A DNA stretch of 64,000 bases, taken from contig CM037781.1 of NCBI GenBank assembly GCA_021229015.1, positions 70,082,173 through 70,146,172 on the forward strand. Direction: 5' to 3'. The DNA is from Solen grandis. Its lineage: Eukaryota; Mollusca; Bivalvia; Adapedonta; Solenidae. This document shows positions 23,401 to 31,270 of this stretch, piece by piece. The translations under genes and the position numbers were made by a program. A model generated the notes under the pieces. That model was not told where the DNA came from. It searched no databases and saw nothing but the letters and a program-made list of their open reading frames with translations. Positions within the stretch are counted from its first letter, which is position 1. The number at the start of each line of letters is the position of its first letter.

Positions 23401-24890
23401 TTTGACCAGATGCTCGAATAAGTTCGTATGCGACACCGGCCGTATTTTTGCGGGAATTGGGTTTAGAGTTTCCAAAATTTGGGGGGATTTCTTTCAAACT
23501 TGCGGGAATCCCGCAATGCCACGCTCTAGATGCATCCCTGAACATGGTATAGCGTAATATATAATAAAATTGGTTGTTCAAAATTCTGGAAACCAGCATT
23601 TTATTTTGGATAGGGCACGTGTTTGAATAATCTACCTTCAGATGGTCACTAAGATGAGATCTCACCACACACACTTTTTTTTAAAGCAGTGAATGCAATA
23701 CAACACCATTTAAAATGTCACTCCTCAACAGAGCAGACCCAAATCAGATTTCCTTTCAGAGACCAACAAAATGTAGATCTTTTCTTGTAATGTATCGCAA
23801 TATAAAGGAAATACTAATACCATTGATTTTAATCATTTCAAACAGAGAGGGAAGACAGATGAACCGGGTGTTTTGATTGGTCAATGTTATAGTAAGTTGC
23901 TGGATTTTGATTGGTTGCTACTCAAACAGGGGTTTGTGGTATATTCACTTACACAAATGCTGCTTTTAAGTCGTTAGGTTTGATGCAGCGGATGTAGTGA
24001 GGAGCCGTTGAGTTCAGTGTGGTCATCAAAAGGAACAGAGAATCTCGGAACTGTAATATAAGACACACATTGTAAACAATGGAAAATAATAGACACAATT
24101 TGAATGGCTCACCAACCTGACAACCAGTCCTTGAACTGCCATCACACAGTGAGTACCAAATAAGGGAGTTGAACAAGTATCATTTTCAAAAGAGTTTGTT
24201 ATGCCTCCCCATTTCATGGAAACCAAGACAGGTAACAATTTTTTTTCAAAATTTTGTTTCTTTCTTAGGGCTGGACCTCCCACCAACTGTATTTCAGTCT
24301 TTTGCAGATTTCGTTTTCATGAGGAAGGTACAGTGCTGCCGTACTGTGACATCATGTTGTAGACATGTGGCATGATACCACACGCAGTCACATTATCCTG
24401 ACACCTGGCCAACTAGTCCTGGAACTACACTGAGCACCAAGCAAGGCAATCATGCCAGTACCATTTCTCTACTTTTAGTTTTACTTATTTATTTTATGTT
24501 GATTGTTGATCTAACATCTTATACTAGTTCCTCTCGACAGTTCCTGGGTTGGACCAGTACTTTGAGCTCATGAAATATCATTGCCCCAAACAGAATTTGA
24601 ACACACAATCTCTGGATCTGCAGTCCAGTATGTTACCATTGAACAATTGCCCCCCTTTTCTAACTTTGTATTTTGCTTAATATCATAAGCAGTTTATCAA
24701 TTCCACAATCTCCTCATAATGGGGTTAATCAGGACTGTTGACAGAAGTCAATGCACAAATGGCTGAATACCTGAGAGCCCACGGTTTTCTTCATCTGTTT
24801 GGACGAACCCCGGGCCCCCTGTTTCAGGGCTTGAACTCGGCCCTTCCCCTCATCTCCTGGGTCTGTGAACAACTCTGCTACCAACTCAAA
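615..24890 (-). CDS. MYO5: Unconventional myosin class V, partial gene (16 coding exons)
   Basis: Class V myosins are processive actin motors that carry vesicles and organelles, with light chains bound to six IQ motifs. Sixteen exons with GT donors and AG acceptors join in consistent phase (about 2.39 kb, about 795 codons). In order they encode loop 2, the actin-contact motif [10 protein letters not shown], the SH region [19 protein letters not shown], a converter with [20 protein letters not shown], six IQ motifs, and alternating coiled coil and linkers. The order and many residues match animal myosin Va. Missing are roughly the first 590 motor residues, expected beyond the N gap at 24,957, and the cargo-binding tail, beyond position 1. 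One frameshift lies in IQ6 near 20,750. Introns are full of transposons. Family assignment is very secure; the paralogue (Va/b/c type) is not decidable here. Confidence 0.95.
1929..3238 (+). mobile_element. Old copy of DNA element with internal tandem repeats
   Basis: Starts near GGCCTATCGCTCACGG and ends GAGCACGTTGTGCTCATGTG plus AGCTAA. Inside are degenerate repeats of a motif with TTTGTACAATCTTG, GGCCATA and AAGAAGATTTT. Same family as the much better preserved copy at 41,288-42,876, whose last 200 bases match closely. No coding capacity seen. Confidence 0.7.
4637..4840. mobile_element. MITE, TGTAAAATCATTAAT family
   Basis: Left end TGTAAAATCATTAATATTCG and right end ACGAAAATTAATTTCACAGT form imperfect terminal inverted repeats of about 25 bases. 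Related copies lie at 12,866-13,030 (partial), 15,029-15,228 and 16,509-16,692. Confidence 0.65.
5438..5567 (-). CDS. MYO5: Myosin V exon: distal coiled coil
   Basis: 130 nt, phase 0 to 1. Encodes [20 protein letters not shown] then [20 protein letters not shown]. Acceptor TTTTCACAG, donor GTGAGA. The split codon with the next exon reads Asp, giving [13 protein letters not shown], which matches vertebrate RVLMEQLTSVSEEL. Confidence 0.9.
6161..6282. repeat. 30-bp tandem repeat
   Basis: About four units of ATATTCATGAAGTCTTAAAT plus TTGTACATGA, nearly identical, within the myosin V intron. Looser relatives of TGTACATGAATATTCATGA occur near 5,045, 13,925 and 31,320, so the array probably grew from the end of a dispersed element. 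Confidence 0.85.
7556..7752 (-). mobile_element. tRNA-derived SINE with V-SINE-like tail
   Basis: On the minus strand the head has an A-box-like AAAGTGGTTTGAGCA and a B-box-like GGGCTTGAACCC. A tail follows that ends around GTGCGGTATCATGCCATTTG. The tail recurs at 24,273-24,470 and in the SINEs at 36,345 and 48,110. It resembles V-SINEs reported in molluscs; family name not verified. Confidence 0.65.
8285..8655. repeat. 57-bp tandem repeat
   Basis: Five to six units containing AACACCACTACAAATGCTCT, GTTATTGC and TTTTTCTCTTGTTATTGCAT. Older, more diverged units extend left to about 8,170. Reading frames in it are artefacts of repetition. Confidence 0.85.
8821..9060 (+). mobile_element. TTAA-flanked hairpin MITE (piggyBac-like ends)
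   Basis: Begins TTAACCCTTTCCCTCATATA and ends AGGGAAAGGGTTAA. TTAA target sites with CCCTTT termini are typical of piggyBac-type elements. A central near-perfect palindrome (CAGCCTGCGAGT/ACTCGCAGGCTG, with AGCATAAAACC on the outer side) would form a long hairpin. About 240 bp, no coding. Five more copies in this window. Confidence 0.85.
9474..9963. mobile_element. MITE with AAATTCCACCAA inverted ends, holding a nested insertion
   Basis: Left end AAATTCCACCAACAATACTTAGC-like and right end GCTAAGCATGATTGGTGGAATTT-like are inverted copies. A second copy is at 18,170-18,418. This one is interrupted at 9,846-9,935. Confidence 0.7.
9846..9935. mobile_element. 90-bp nested insertion with 11-bp target duplication
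   Basis: Flanked on both sides by TTAACGCTAAG (9,835-9,845 and 9,936-9,946). The insert begins GCAAGAAAAAAAAGAG and ends TTTCCGCC. Long target duplication and an A-rich run suggest retroposition (inference). Confidence 0.6.
12404..12574 (-). CDS. MYO5: Myosin V exon: coiled coil, duplicated-exon copy 2
   Basis: 57 codons, phase 0 to 0. Encodes [20 protein letters not shown] then [20 protein letters not shown], ending ESRAYDSLK. It aligns best with vertebrate MSLFLKLQKRVTELEQEK...YESLK, so it is probably the ancestral member of the pair. Acceptor CGCACGCAG, donor GTATCC. Confidence 0.9.
12866..13030. mobile_element. Degraded MITE, TGTAAAATCATTAAT family
   Basis: Contains CCATTAAATTTCATGGAATTTATAAT-like and TTATGGGGTTAACATTC-like internal motifs shared with the copies at 4,637 and 15,029. 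Both ends are eroded. Confidence 0.45.
13290..13349 (-). pseudogene. Relic of a third copy of the myosin V coiled-coil exon
   Basis: Encodes [20 protein letters not shown] followed at once by a stop (TAA). It closely resembles [16 protein letters not shown] of the intact exon 260 bases away. Its 5' side is replaced by a GGACTGGACAGG-type simple repeat, and there is no donor at the matching place, so it is probably dead. Confidence 0.7.
13610..13783 (-). CDS. MYO5: Myosin V exon: coiled coil, duplicated-exon copy 1
   Basis: 58 codons, phase 0 to 0. Encodes [20 protein letters not shown] then [20 protein letters not shown]. Paralogous to the exon at 12,404-12,574: both have V(L/I)KLQ(N/K)RVK, a basic and acidic coil, and a final LK just before the donor. 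Acceptor TTTTAAG, donor GTTAGT. Confidence 0.88.
14203..14330 (+). mobile_element. tRNA-derived SINE fragment
   Basis: A-box-like CACAATGGTAAAGCTC and degenerate B box TTAATTCAAGG, followed by GAAGTACTGGTCCATTCTAG. The GTACTGGTCCAA..AGGAA tail is shared with elements at 21,064, 24,530, 33,385 and 34,930. Confidence 0.55.
14491..14592 (-). CDS. MYO5: Myosin V exon: basic and proline-rich linker
   Basis: 34 codons, phase 0 to 0. Encodes [20 protein letters not shown] then [14 protein letters not shown]. Symmetric phase and linker composition suggest a cassette that could be skipped, like the alternative tail exons of vertebrate myosin Va, but no transcript data are available. Acceptor ATTTTTAG, donor GTAGTT. 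Confidence 0.8.
14830..14883. repeat. Poly-T tract
   Basis: Two long T runs separated by ATGG and A interruptions, in a myosin V intron. Low complexity only. Confidence 0.9.
15029..15228. mobile_element. MITE, TGTAAAATCATTAAT family
   Basis: Left end ACTGTAAAATCATTATGTTT, right end GAAAATTAGTACTCCTTG-like with GAAAATTAATGGA. Lies 11 bases from the donor of the exon at 15,240. Confidence 0.6.
15240..15365 (-). CDS. MYO5: Myosin V exon: serine-rich linker
   Basis: 42 codons, phase 0 to 0. Encodes [20 protein letters not shown] and a Ser- and acid-rich stretch ending [15 protein letters not shown] corresponds to GHKRTDST of vertebrate myosin Va at the break between coiled-coil segments. The RTPSD context looks like a possible kinase site (inference). 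Confidence 0.92.
15699..15838 (-). CDS. MYO5: Myosin V exon: coiled coil
   Basis: 140 nt, phase 1 to 0. Encodes [20 protein letters not shown] then [20 protein letters not shown], aligning with the [22 protein letters not shown] stretch of vertebrate myosin Va. Donor GTAGAG. Confidence 0.92.
16357..16456 (-). CDS. MYO5: Myosin V exon: coiled coil
   Basis: 100 nt, phase 0 to 1. Encodes [20 protein letters not shown] then [13 protein letters not shown]. Donor GTAAGT. The phase-1 end joins the phase-1 start of the next exon to give a glycine codon. Confidence 0.9.
16509..16692. mobile_element. MITE, TGTAAAATCATTAAT family
   Basis: Left end ACTGTAAAATCATTAATTTT, then CATTGACATTAAATTTC and TTCATGGGGATTAATATTCC. 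The right end runs directly into the next transposon at 16,697. Confidence 0.65.
16697..18112 (+). mobile_element. DNA element with about 160-bp internal tandem repeats
   Basis: Left end AACAAGAGCTGTCAGAGGAC with GCACGCTCGACTATT, right end ATAGCTCTCATATTC with GAATAGTCGAGCTAAAA, forming inverted ends. Inside, about six units contain ATAACTTGTAATATATTCC, AATCAATCCCATGCCTGGAT and TTGCATGCAAAACTTTAACC. A CGCCGACGC run sits near the right end. No reading frame. Fills most of the 2.9-kb myosin V intron. Confidence 0.75.
18170..18418. mobile_element. MITE with AAATTCCACCAA inverted ends, second copy
   Basis: Left GAATTCTACCGATAATACTT and right GGGCTAAGAATTGTTGGTGG match the ends at 9,474-9,963. 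Uninterrupted, so it shows the empty site of the nested insertion in the other copy. Confidence 0.65.
18450..18672 (+). mobile_element. TTAA hairpin MITE, 5' end lost
   Basis: Same family as 8,821-9,060. The right end AGGGAAAGGGTTAA is intact, but the left CCCTTTCCC terminus is missing and the element starts at AGACTCATTTTGACGCACTC. Confidence 0.8.
19362..19589 (-). CDS. MYO5: Myosin V exon: proximal coiled coil
   Basis: 76 codons, phase 0 to 0. Strong heptad pattern with [20 protein letters not shown] and [19 protein letters not shown]. This is the proximal dimerising coiled coil. Locally much more GC-rich than its introns. Donor GTACAT is non-optimal. Confidence 0.93.
20117..20206 (-). CDS. 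MYO5: Myosin V exon: start of coiled coil
   Basis: 90 nt, phase 0 to 0. Encodes [20 protein letters not shown] then [10 protein letters not shown], matching the conserved segment just after IQ6 (human form KIEARSVERYKKL...GMENKIMQLQ). Donor GTAAGC. Confidence 0.94.
20380..20407. repeat. CAT microsatellite
   Basis: About nine ATC/CAT units in the intron between the exons at 20,117 and 20,717 context (downstream side); simple repeat. Confidence 0.9.
20717..21022 (-). CDS. MYO5: Myosin V exon: IQ3 to IQ6, with one-base frameshift
   Basis: 306 nt. Encodes IQ motifs around [39 protein letters not shown] and VVKIQGHFK. The frame then changes: family-like [11 protein letters not shown] is read one frame over, up to the donor at 20,717. 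A single missing base at about 20,748-20,752 explains this; with it the exon would be 307 nt and both flanking phases would fit. An assembly error or a real allele are both possible. No small intron with proper splice sites fits here. Confidence 0.92.
21064..21280 (+). mobile_element. tRNA-derived SINE
   Basis: B-box-like AGGTTCAAATC preceded by an A-box region, then AAAAGTACTGGTCTAACCCA and GGAACCAAGG. Ends in an AAAGAAGTGAAATTTTTTTT run. Lies in the intron between the two IQ exons. Confidence 0.55.
21411..21622 (-). CDS. MYO5: Myosin V exon: converter, lever start, IQ1 and IQ2
   Basis: 212 nt, phase 0 to 2. Encodes [20 protein letters not shown] (converter), then the first two IQ motifs around [10 protein letters not shown] and [13 protein letters not shown], the light-chain binding part of the lever arm. 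Donor GTTTGT is weak but is the only one consistent with the phase. Confidence 0.95.
21779..21967. repeat. 30-bp minisatellite containing repeated splice donors
   Basis: Six units of 30 bases (ATTTTACAGACATACCTGTA then TAACTGTGAC). On the coding strand each unit contains TATACAG|GTATGT, identical to the true donor of the exon ending at 21,968. One unit (21,871-21,900) has a substitution in GTATGT. The array lies immediately inside the intron. Confidence 0.92.
21968..22079 (-). CDS. MYO5: Myosin V exon: start of converter
   Basis: 112 nt, phase 2 to 0. Encodes [20 protein letters not shown] and ends VLPKLIQ, the segment leading into the converter. Its donor ATACAG|GTATGT sits at the edge of a 30-bp minisatellite that repeats the same donor sequence (separate entry). 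Confidence 0.94.
22623..22709 (-). CDS. MYO5: Myosin V exon: SH helix region
   Basis: 87 nt, phase 2 to 2. Encodes [19 protein letters not shown] followed by [10 protein letters not shown], which covers the SH1/SH2 helices and relay region of the motor. Donor GTAAGA. The joined codon with the next exon gives the conserved SRW. Confidence 0.95.
22743..23540 (-). mobile_element. Non-autonomous hAT-like DNA transposon with transposase relic
   Basis: Ends CAGGGATGCATCTAGA and TCTAGATGCATCCCTG are perfect 16-bp inverted repeats. AACATG flanks both sides, which is shorter than the 8 bp usual for hAT. Minus frame 23,059-23,265 encodes [20 protein letters not shown] and a Ser/Asn/Lys-rich stretch. 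This resembles the N-terminus of hAT-type transposases (K-R-K, FFxK). The catalytic part is absent. Superfamily is tentative. Confidence 0.65.
23953..24050 (-). CDS. MYO5: Myosin V exon: actin-contact segment
   Basis: 98 nt, phase 0 to 2. Encodes [13 protein letters not shown] and then [10 protein letters not shown], the near-invariant myosin motif at the actin interface. Donor GTAAGT, acceptor TATTACAG. Confidence 0.95.
24273..24470 (-). mobile_element. V-SINE-like tail fragment
   Basis: Minus strand contains GGTATCATGCCACATGTCTA and CAGGATAATGTGACTGCGTG, shared with the elements at 7,556 and 36,345. No clear tRNA head. Confidence 0.5.
24530..24660 (-). mobile_element. tRNA-derived SINE
   Basis: Minus strand: A-box-like TTGTTCAATGGTAACAT, B-box-like GTGTTCAAATTC, tail AAAGTACTGGTCCAACCCAG then GAACTGTC. 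Lies in the intron just downstream of the exon at 24,771. Confidence 0.6.
24771..24890 (-). CDS. MYO5: Myosin V exon: motor loop 2 (first exon seen)
   Basis: Forty codons, phase 0 at both ends, acceptor TTTTGGCAG and donor GTATTC. It begins [15 protein letters not shown] and ends [10 protein letters not shown], the lysine-rich actin-binding loop 2 followed by the conserved KKTVG segment. The next exon upstream should continue the 50-kDa domain, but the N gap begins 66 bases away. Confidence 0.93.
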
Positions 24891-24956
24891 CTGCCAAAAG
24901 GAAAACAGAATAACCAATTAACTAGTCATTTAACTATTAATTAATCAATTAATTAA

Positions 24957-25056
24957 NNNNNNNNNNNNNNNNNNNNNNNNNNNNNNNNNNNNNNNNNNNN
25001 NNNNNNNNNNNNNNNNNNNNNNNNNNNNNNNNNNNNNNNNNNNNNNNNNNNNNNNN
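24957..25056. other. Assembly gap of 100 N
   Basis: Exactly 100 undetermined bases, a conventional placeholder length, so the real size is unknown. It sits where the next myosin V motor exon upstream is expected. Confidence 0.99.
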
Positions 25057-25645
25057 GCCATAAGTTCTTATCAGCAGGCACAGCATGTGTTTATTTTGAC
25101 CGGATATGTCACCTTTATGTCTCGCCGCTGCCGGTATACCACCCCCAGAGGAGAAGACTTTTGACATGTACACAGAGTGAATGTTATTTCCGGTACTAAA
25201 AGATTACAATTTTTAGCAATAATTTGAAATTCTATTTTAAACACACCAATATTCATAGAATAATAATAATAATTAAACTGTTTCCAATCTAGGTATGAGG
25301 CACAGAATATATTTCGAAGAGAGAAAAAAAATCTTAAATGTACACGATGATGATAATGATGATACATGTATCAAAAATACATTTGTAAGGGAGTGTGCGG
25401 GCACACATGTGTGTGACTTATGGACTTATTTTTATATCGCAAATGAGCGAATCATAGGGTATTCTTTAAAATATTTTGATTGTTAAAACGGCGAGTAAAA
25501 TACACAGATTTTAAATAGACTTTTTTTTTAAATTTGTTCTTCCGATTGAAAACCATTGTGTCTACAAATCAAAATCTCTGCAAATTAAAATGTGTCTCGA
25601 AACCACATACATGATAACATTAATGACCATTAGCTCAAAATATAG

Positions 25646-25650
25646 GATGA

Positions 25651-25685
<35 letters not shown>

Positions 25686-25694
25686 GAGGAGAGA
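25646..25694. repeat. GA microsatellite
   Basis: About 24 GA dinucleotides with one T and one GG interruption. Confidence 0.95.
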
Positions 25695-26875
25695 TGAATG
25701 CATATTTATACGGAAGACACAGTGAATTAGTGCGGGGATGATACATATGCACACAATATAAATGTTATATCATAAATATTTAATAAAATATTAAATACTT
25801 TGCATTTGCATAATTTTATAATAATACTTGGTCAAAAACATGGATACCATTACAAAATATTGAAAGCCCAACACATGATGATATTTCCCTAATTAATAAG
25901 AGACAATTAGTTATATATCCTTTACATGTAGTAATGCATGTTAGACAATCTTGAAAAATGTCTGGAAAGGTGTGAAATAACTTTATACAGTAGATGAACT
26001 GGGTGTAGTCAAAATGAGATATAACCGATTTGGCAACTATTTTATTCTTGTACTCGATTAACGAAACAAATCATATTAAACTGTATACACATGGCGGCGT
26101 ATGACATTTCTCACGAATACCCGGTTAAACGGCGGCCTCTTCACTCATGGCATCTTTTCGACAAAGATAGCTTTTCGACCCATGTTAATGTACATGTATT
26201 TAATTGTTTAATTACCAAGGTCAATTTCCAACAACAATTCTTCGGGCTTAGGGCTTTTTAAAACAATAGCGGATTTTCCGAGCTTCTGGTTAAAGTATAT
26301 GAAAACATATTTATATTAAATCTATACCTATGACAGTTACCTACTTGTAATATATACGAATATTCTAATAAGAAATAGATACGGTGCTATTCGCGTTCTT
26401 TTGATATTTGATACATCCAATAAATTATATATACATTTATGTTTGATGGATTAAATGCAAAGTTTGAAAAATGCCCGAAGATATTGTTTTAATTAGCACA
26501 AATGACAGCGTACTAGATATTAGATGATTACTGGTACCATTTGTTTTTTTTAATGCGATTAATATCAAAACACATAATAACAAAGCATAATAAATACATT
26601 TTTTTATGAGTCCTCATTAGGAAAAAAAAATAGTTTTTCATTACACGTGCTTAGGTTGTTTTTGACGGAGACAACAGAGTCCGTAGCATTTCTAGAGGAC
26701 CCGCAATTTAGTTTGTCCCCATTTCCTGTTTCCCGTTTTGTTTATTTCCGTTGTTTATTTCAGATGAAAACACGGCTTGTGATAAATATTGTTAAAAGCT
26801 TAGTTGATATTTCATATTTTTGAACTTATTGTAAGATCTAGTTGTATACAGTTGTAAAAAATGCCATTTATACCG

Positions 26876-27070
26876 TGCTTATCCTGTATCGTATATCGCA
26901 TAACGTATATCGCAGATCGTAATTCGTATATCGTATGGTATCAGATTATAAACGCATCGCATCGCATCGTAACGAATCGTAAAGGTAAATCAGACCTGCT
27001 ATCGCACATCGCATATCGCAGATCGTATATCGCATATCGTATATCGTCCGTATTTCTATCGTATTCCAAT
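26876..27070. repeat. ATATCGC/ATATCGT word array
   Basis: Irregular repetition of TATCGC, TATCGT and CATCG words over about 190 bases, with CATCGCATCGCATCG in the middle. Probably a decayed simple-sequence array. The 73-codon frame across it is an artefact. Confidence 0.75.
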
Positions 27071-27489
27071 CGTATTTTTTGACAACTGATACGTTAGCAC
27101 CACTGTAGTACAGAAAATGACAAGGTGAATTTATTTGTGCACCTGTGTACCAATGCTCATATTCTTTAAGACTATCAGCTGCATGATTTTAAATTTGAAT
27201 TTTGTTGCTGTAGAAACTCCAGATTTCAATTATGTGTGATAGTCAAACAAGTAACTATTTTAATATTTAAGGGCCATTAACTCTAAGACTTACTCAACTG
27301 ATATTCACATGAATCATAATTCAATCATTTCGAATCTGATTTAGCCTTTAAATTCTTTAAGTTAAATCATTGGAATCTTTATTAGGGATTGTAGAATTCC
27401 AAAATAAGTCTACATAATAAATGTTTTATGTGCAATGAGGCATGTTTTTTATCTGATGACAGAAATTACATTTTCCACTAAAAAATGTT

Positions 27490-27731
27490 TTAACCCTTTC
27501 CCTCATATAGACTCATTTTGACGCACTCAATAGGTACCACATAAAGTCTGATCTGCAGAAAACCACAGTTAAACCTTACCAAATTTAATTACAAAATCCT
27601 AATTTCCAGACCACTGAGGAGCAGCGAACAGCATAAAACCTGATCAGCCTGCGAGTTACTCGCAGGCTGATCTGGTTTTATGTTGTTCGCATAGGTCTTT
27701 TCATGGTTTCCTCTAAGAGGGAAAGGGTTAA
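27490..27731 (+). mobile_element. TTAA hairpin MITE
   Basis: Full copy with both TTAACCCTTTCCCTC and GAGGGAAAGGGTTAA ends and the central ACTCGCAGGCTG palindrome. Same family as 8,821-9,060. Confidence 0.88.
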
Positions 27732-29479
27732 AAAACAGAAATTTTGTGTTTGAAATGTTGCAACTTTGATAAAATTGAGAAAATTATGAGATCCTGTCTC
27801 CTTACTCAGATATAGGATGGCTTTCTTCGCAAAACCACTGCTTGAAAAGTTGCAATCAAGGAGGGTTACTAATAAGAATGTTTTATGAAGCAAATGTGTC
27901 TGCTCAATTTACTTTTAATTCAAACATAAGCGTCCCAACAGAACCACTGACATATCAATTCTGCAGTCCCTTCCCAAATTCTGTTGTCCTTGGGATCCCA
28001 GGACAATGTTAGTGTCAACCATTGTTGAAATAGAAGAAATTGGAACAGTTTTGTGATCAGCCCTTGCCTGTTGGGAAATTGTGAACATATGAACAAAATC
28101 CAGGCTACAGGTGATTTCCATCCCAAAAATTTACAATAATCTTAGAACAAGTCACCATGCCAAATGTCTTAAAGTTTATACCACATCAAATCTTTCAAGA
28201 TTTGTCCGACTGTTGTGTTAAAGGGCTACTGAATAGTGATGCAACAATTTACTATATAACCACGGTTTAAAATGTCTAAATTCTGTACAAATCTGCTTTA
28301 CCTGTCTTACCACATACTGGTTACTAAAATATCGAAAGCGTTTTCCATTAATTTTACATCCACTTCAGGTCAATTCTACAAAAAAAGCCTTCATATTGTA
28401 CCAGTAACTTTGCTAAAAAGAGTATTCCTTTCCTTGTCAATGTTTTTTTTTTTTTAATATTTTTTTTTTTCAAAATGGCATCTAAATTTAAAAAGCTCTA
28501 TGTGAAGCCTGAAGGAGCATGAATTAATTCAAATCAAAACAGCTGAAAGTGATATTTTGGCTATGTTTGAAGTTAAACCAAGAAATGTGATCTCCAGTGA
28601 ACCCCTATACATATTAATACATAAAGCAATACAGAGGATGTTGTATCGCAATATATCCCAAAACAAATTCAGAAGGTTATATCCAGTTTTCAGTCCTACT
28701 ACCAATCCAACGGTTGTAAGTTTGATCCTTGATGAACCAGAATCATCCAAGATCTTCACAAATCACTGGTCCACCTGAGATGTCAAGAGGAAACTTTATG
28801 AGCTGTGACACCTTCCATCTAATCAATGCACACTGTCACCATGGTAACAGGGTAAACAAATATGGCAGACATGGTGATAATTTTTTTCTGTTTTGAAACA
28901 CATCTTTCTTAAATTAAGTGTTTATTCATTTTTATTATTTCAGATTTGCGGCATGAGAGTTAGTGTGTTAATGTTGATCACATGGGTCTCTCTAACTCTT
29001 CATTAATTTTGGAGTCAGACTCCATAATTCAAGAAAAGGACTCCTCACAGTCTTTCTAAGGACTCCATGTATGACTATAGTATATTGGTTTTGATCAAAC
29101 TTGGCTCAAGATATAATGGCTACAAACAGTGTTTACAAGTTTCATCAATGTTATACTTTATACAGTGATTCATTGAACACTCAAAAAATGTAAACATAGC
29201 AAAATTTGTAATTTTCTGATATTTCAAGGGCCATAACCCAAGACACACCAGTTCAAAATCAATCATAACCATGTAATGTCCAATATATAGTTATATCAAT
29301 AATTGTAAATATTAATGTTGCCAAGTTTGATTAAGATTTCTCAAGATAAACAGAGATGCTAAAAAGTAAACAAACTGTGAACAGTCACAATAGAGAGCTA
29401 ATCCTAATCAAAAGCAAAAACAAAAGCATGAACTGTAGTGATTATTGCCAAAAGTACATTAACTTCAGAATGTGTTGAT

Positions 29480-29718
29480 TTAACCCTTTCCCTCATAGAG
29501 GAAACCATGAAAAGAGCTATGCGAACAGCATAAAACCAGATCAGCCTGCGAGTAACTCGCAGGCTGATCAGGTTTTATGCTGTTCGCTGCTCCTCAGTGG
29601 TCTGGAAATGAGGATTTTGTAATTAAATTTGGTAAGGTTTAACTGTGGTTTTCTGCAGATCAGGCTTTATGTGTACCTATTGAGTGCGTCAAAATGAGTA
29701 TATGAGGGAAAGGGTTAA
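29480..29718 (-). mobile_element. TTAA hairpin MITE, inverted orientation
   Basis: Full copy, reverse orientation: begins TTAACCCTTTCCCTCATAGA and ends ATGAGGGAAAGGGTTAA, with palindrome arms GCCTGCGAGTAACTCGCAGG in the centre. Confidence 0.88.
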
Positions 29719-30277
29719 ATCTTATTTTCACACACAATGACTGGATGATTAAGATTAAAAGATTATCAAGTTTTAAGTCACCTGCTTACTACAGTAATAG
29801 TACCTGAATAAGATCAAATACCATATACAATGTACATAGCTGTGACTTATAATCAAAATTTGCAGTAATGTTATAGTCTGATGAAGGAAATATTTTACAT
29901 CCAGACAAAATTGTGAAAATAAATACAACTTTGTATCCCAACTTTAATTTTAAAATGCATTTCTTGAAAAATGAAACAGACCATGACTGTGAGAAAGATT
30001 TAAAAAGCAATCTGGACAAAACTCATCATAAAATTAAATTATGGTAGATAATTCAAAAAAGGAAAAAGGTAGAGTTACAGTTCTTGGTCACTGCAATCTC
30101 CTTGTCACCACCTATGTATTTTTTGTGTTTCAAGCCAATACATTATGTTGATTTTGAGTAATGCTTTGTAGAAAATCCACTTTAAAATAAAGGGAGATAA
30201 TTACAAAATTTAATAGGATAAGGTAGAGGCTTTTTATTTGAATGCTGCCTTTATGAATGAACTTTCAAGTATAATTT

Positions 30278-30506
30278 TTAACCTTTTCCTAATAGAGATA
30301 ACCTGAAAAGACCTATGCAACTAAATAAAACCAGATCAAGCTGCTGAGTAACGTTGATAGCGTTTTATGCTGTTCGCTGCTCCTCATGTGTCCTTTGGAA
30401 ATGAGATTTGTGTAATTAAATTTTAGGTAAAAAAGTGGTTTTCTGGATGCAGCCTTTACGTGTACATTGAGTGCGTCAAATGAGTCTTACTAATGAGGGA
30501 AGTTAA
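30278..30506 (-). mobile_element. Decayed TTAA hairpin MITE
   Basis: Recognisable AACCTTTTCCTAATAGAGAT start, TTTTATGCTGTTCGCTGCTC core and AATGAGGGAAGTTAA end. Many small indels and the hairpin is no longer complementary, so it is an older copy. Confidence 0.7.
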
Positions 30507-31046
30507 ATATCATGTCAATGCTTTCATTACCTTGTATTAATGTATAGTTTTCAAATCTGCAGACAGACAGGACAAAAACAATATGCCCCAAATCGACTGA
30601 TACAGGGCAAAAAAAAAAGAGCACACTGATTCCAAATTCAAAACTGAAAGTAAAATCAAACATTTGGGTTTAATGAGAAACTGTGATTACCTTTATTCTC
30701 AGTATGATAATGTAAGTTAGCTTGTATTTTTTCAAAACTGGACAAGAAGGATTCACAAATTGATAGAACTAAAAATAAACTTCAACATATATATTTGTGA
30801 TTTCACTTCCCAATGCCTACAATAATGATGATTATACTGCAATTCAGTGTGTATCATGTAAGTTTGTAAGAGTAAAAATTAACCCTTTATCTCATAATGA
30901 CTCATTTTGATGCATTGGCAAACAGAGCAGACCCAGATCAGACAGCTCTTGGAAAGGAGTTGACTAGGATTGTGTCTGTTTTCTCATATATTATGTACAT
31001 CGGCTTCTACAAAGATTGCAGAGCACATAATAATCCATTTTTTTTT

Positions 31047-31270
31047 TTAACCTTTCAATTAGAATTAAATTTGACGCACCAATAGTACATTTAAGCTGAT
31101 CTGCAGAAGAAGTTAAACCTACAATTTATGTATAAATCTCATTTCCAGACCACTGAGGAGCAGCGAACAGCATAAAACCTGATCAGCCTGTGAGTTACTC
31201 GCAGCCTGATCTGGTTTTATGCTGTTCGCATAGGTCTTTTCATGGTTTCTTCTAACAGGGAAAGGGTTAA
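31047..31270 (+). mobile_element. TTAA hairpin MITE
   Basis: Right end AGGGAAAGGGTTAA intact, left end eroded to TTAACCTTTCAATTAG. A further fragment of the same left end (TTAACCCTTTATCTCATAAT) lies at 30,879, followed by a different dispersed repeat with GGCAAACAGAGCAGACCCAG. Confidence 0.75.

Noticed and set aside
27915..28126. Two overlapping minus-strand frames, one with an acceptor-like TTCCCAACAG
   Set aside because: Neither product is recognisable, the phase does not link to other exons, and no matching donor partner is seen.
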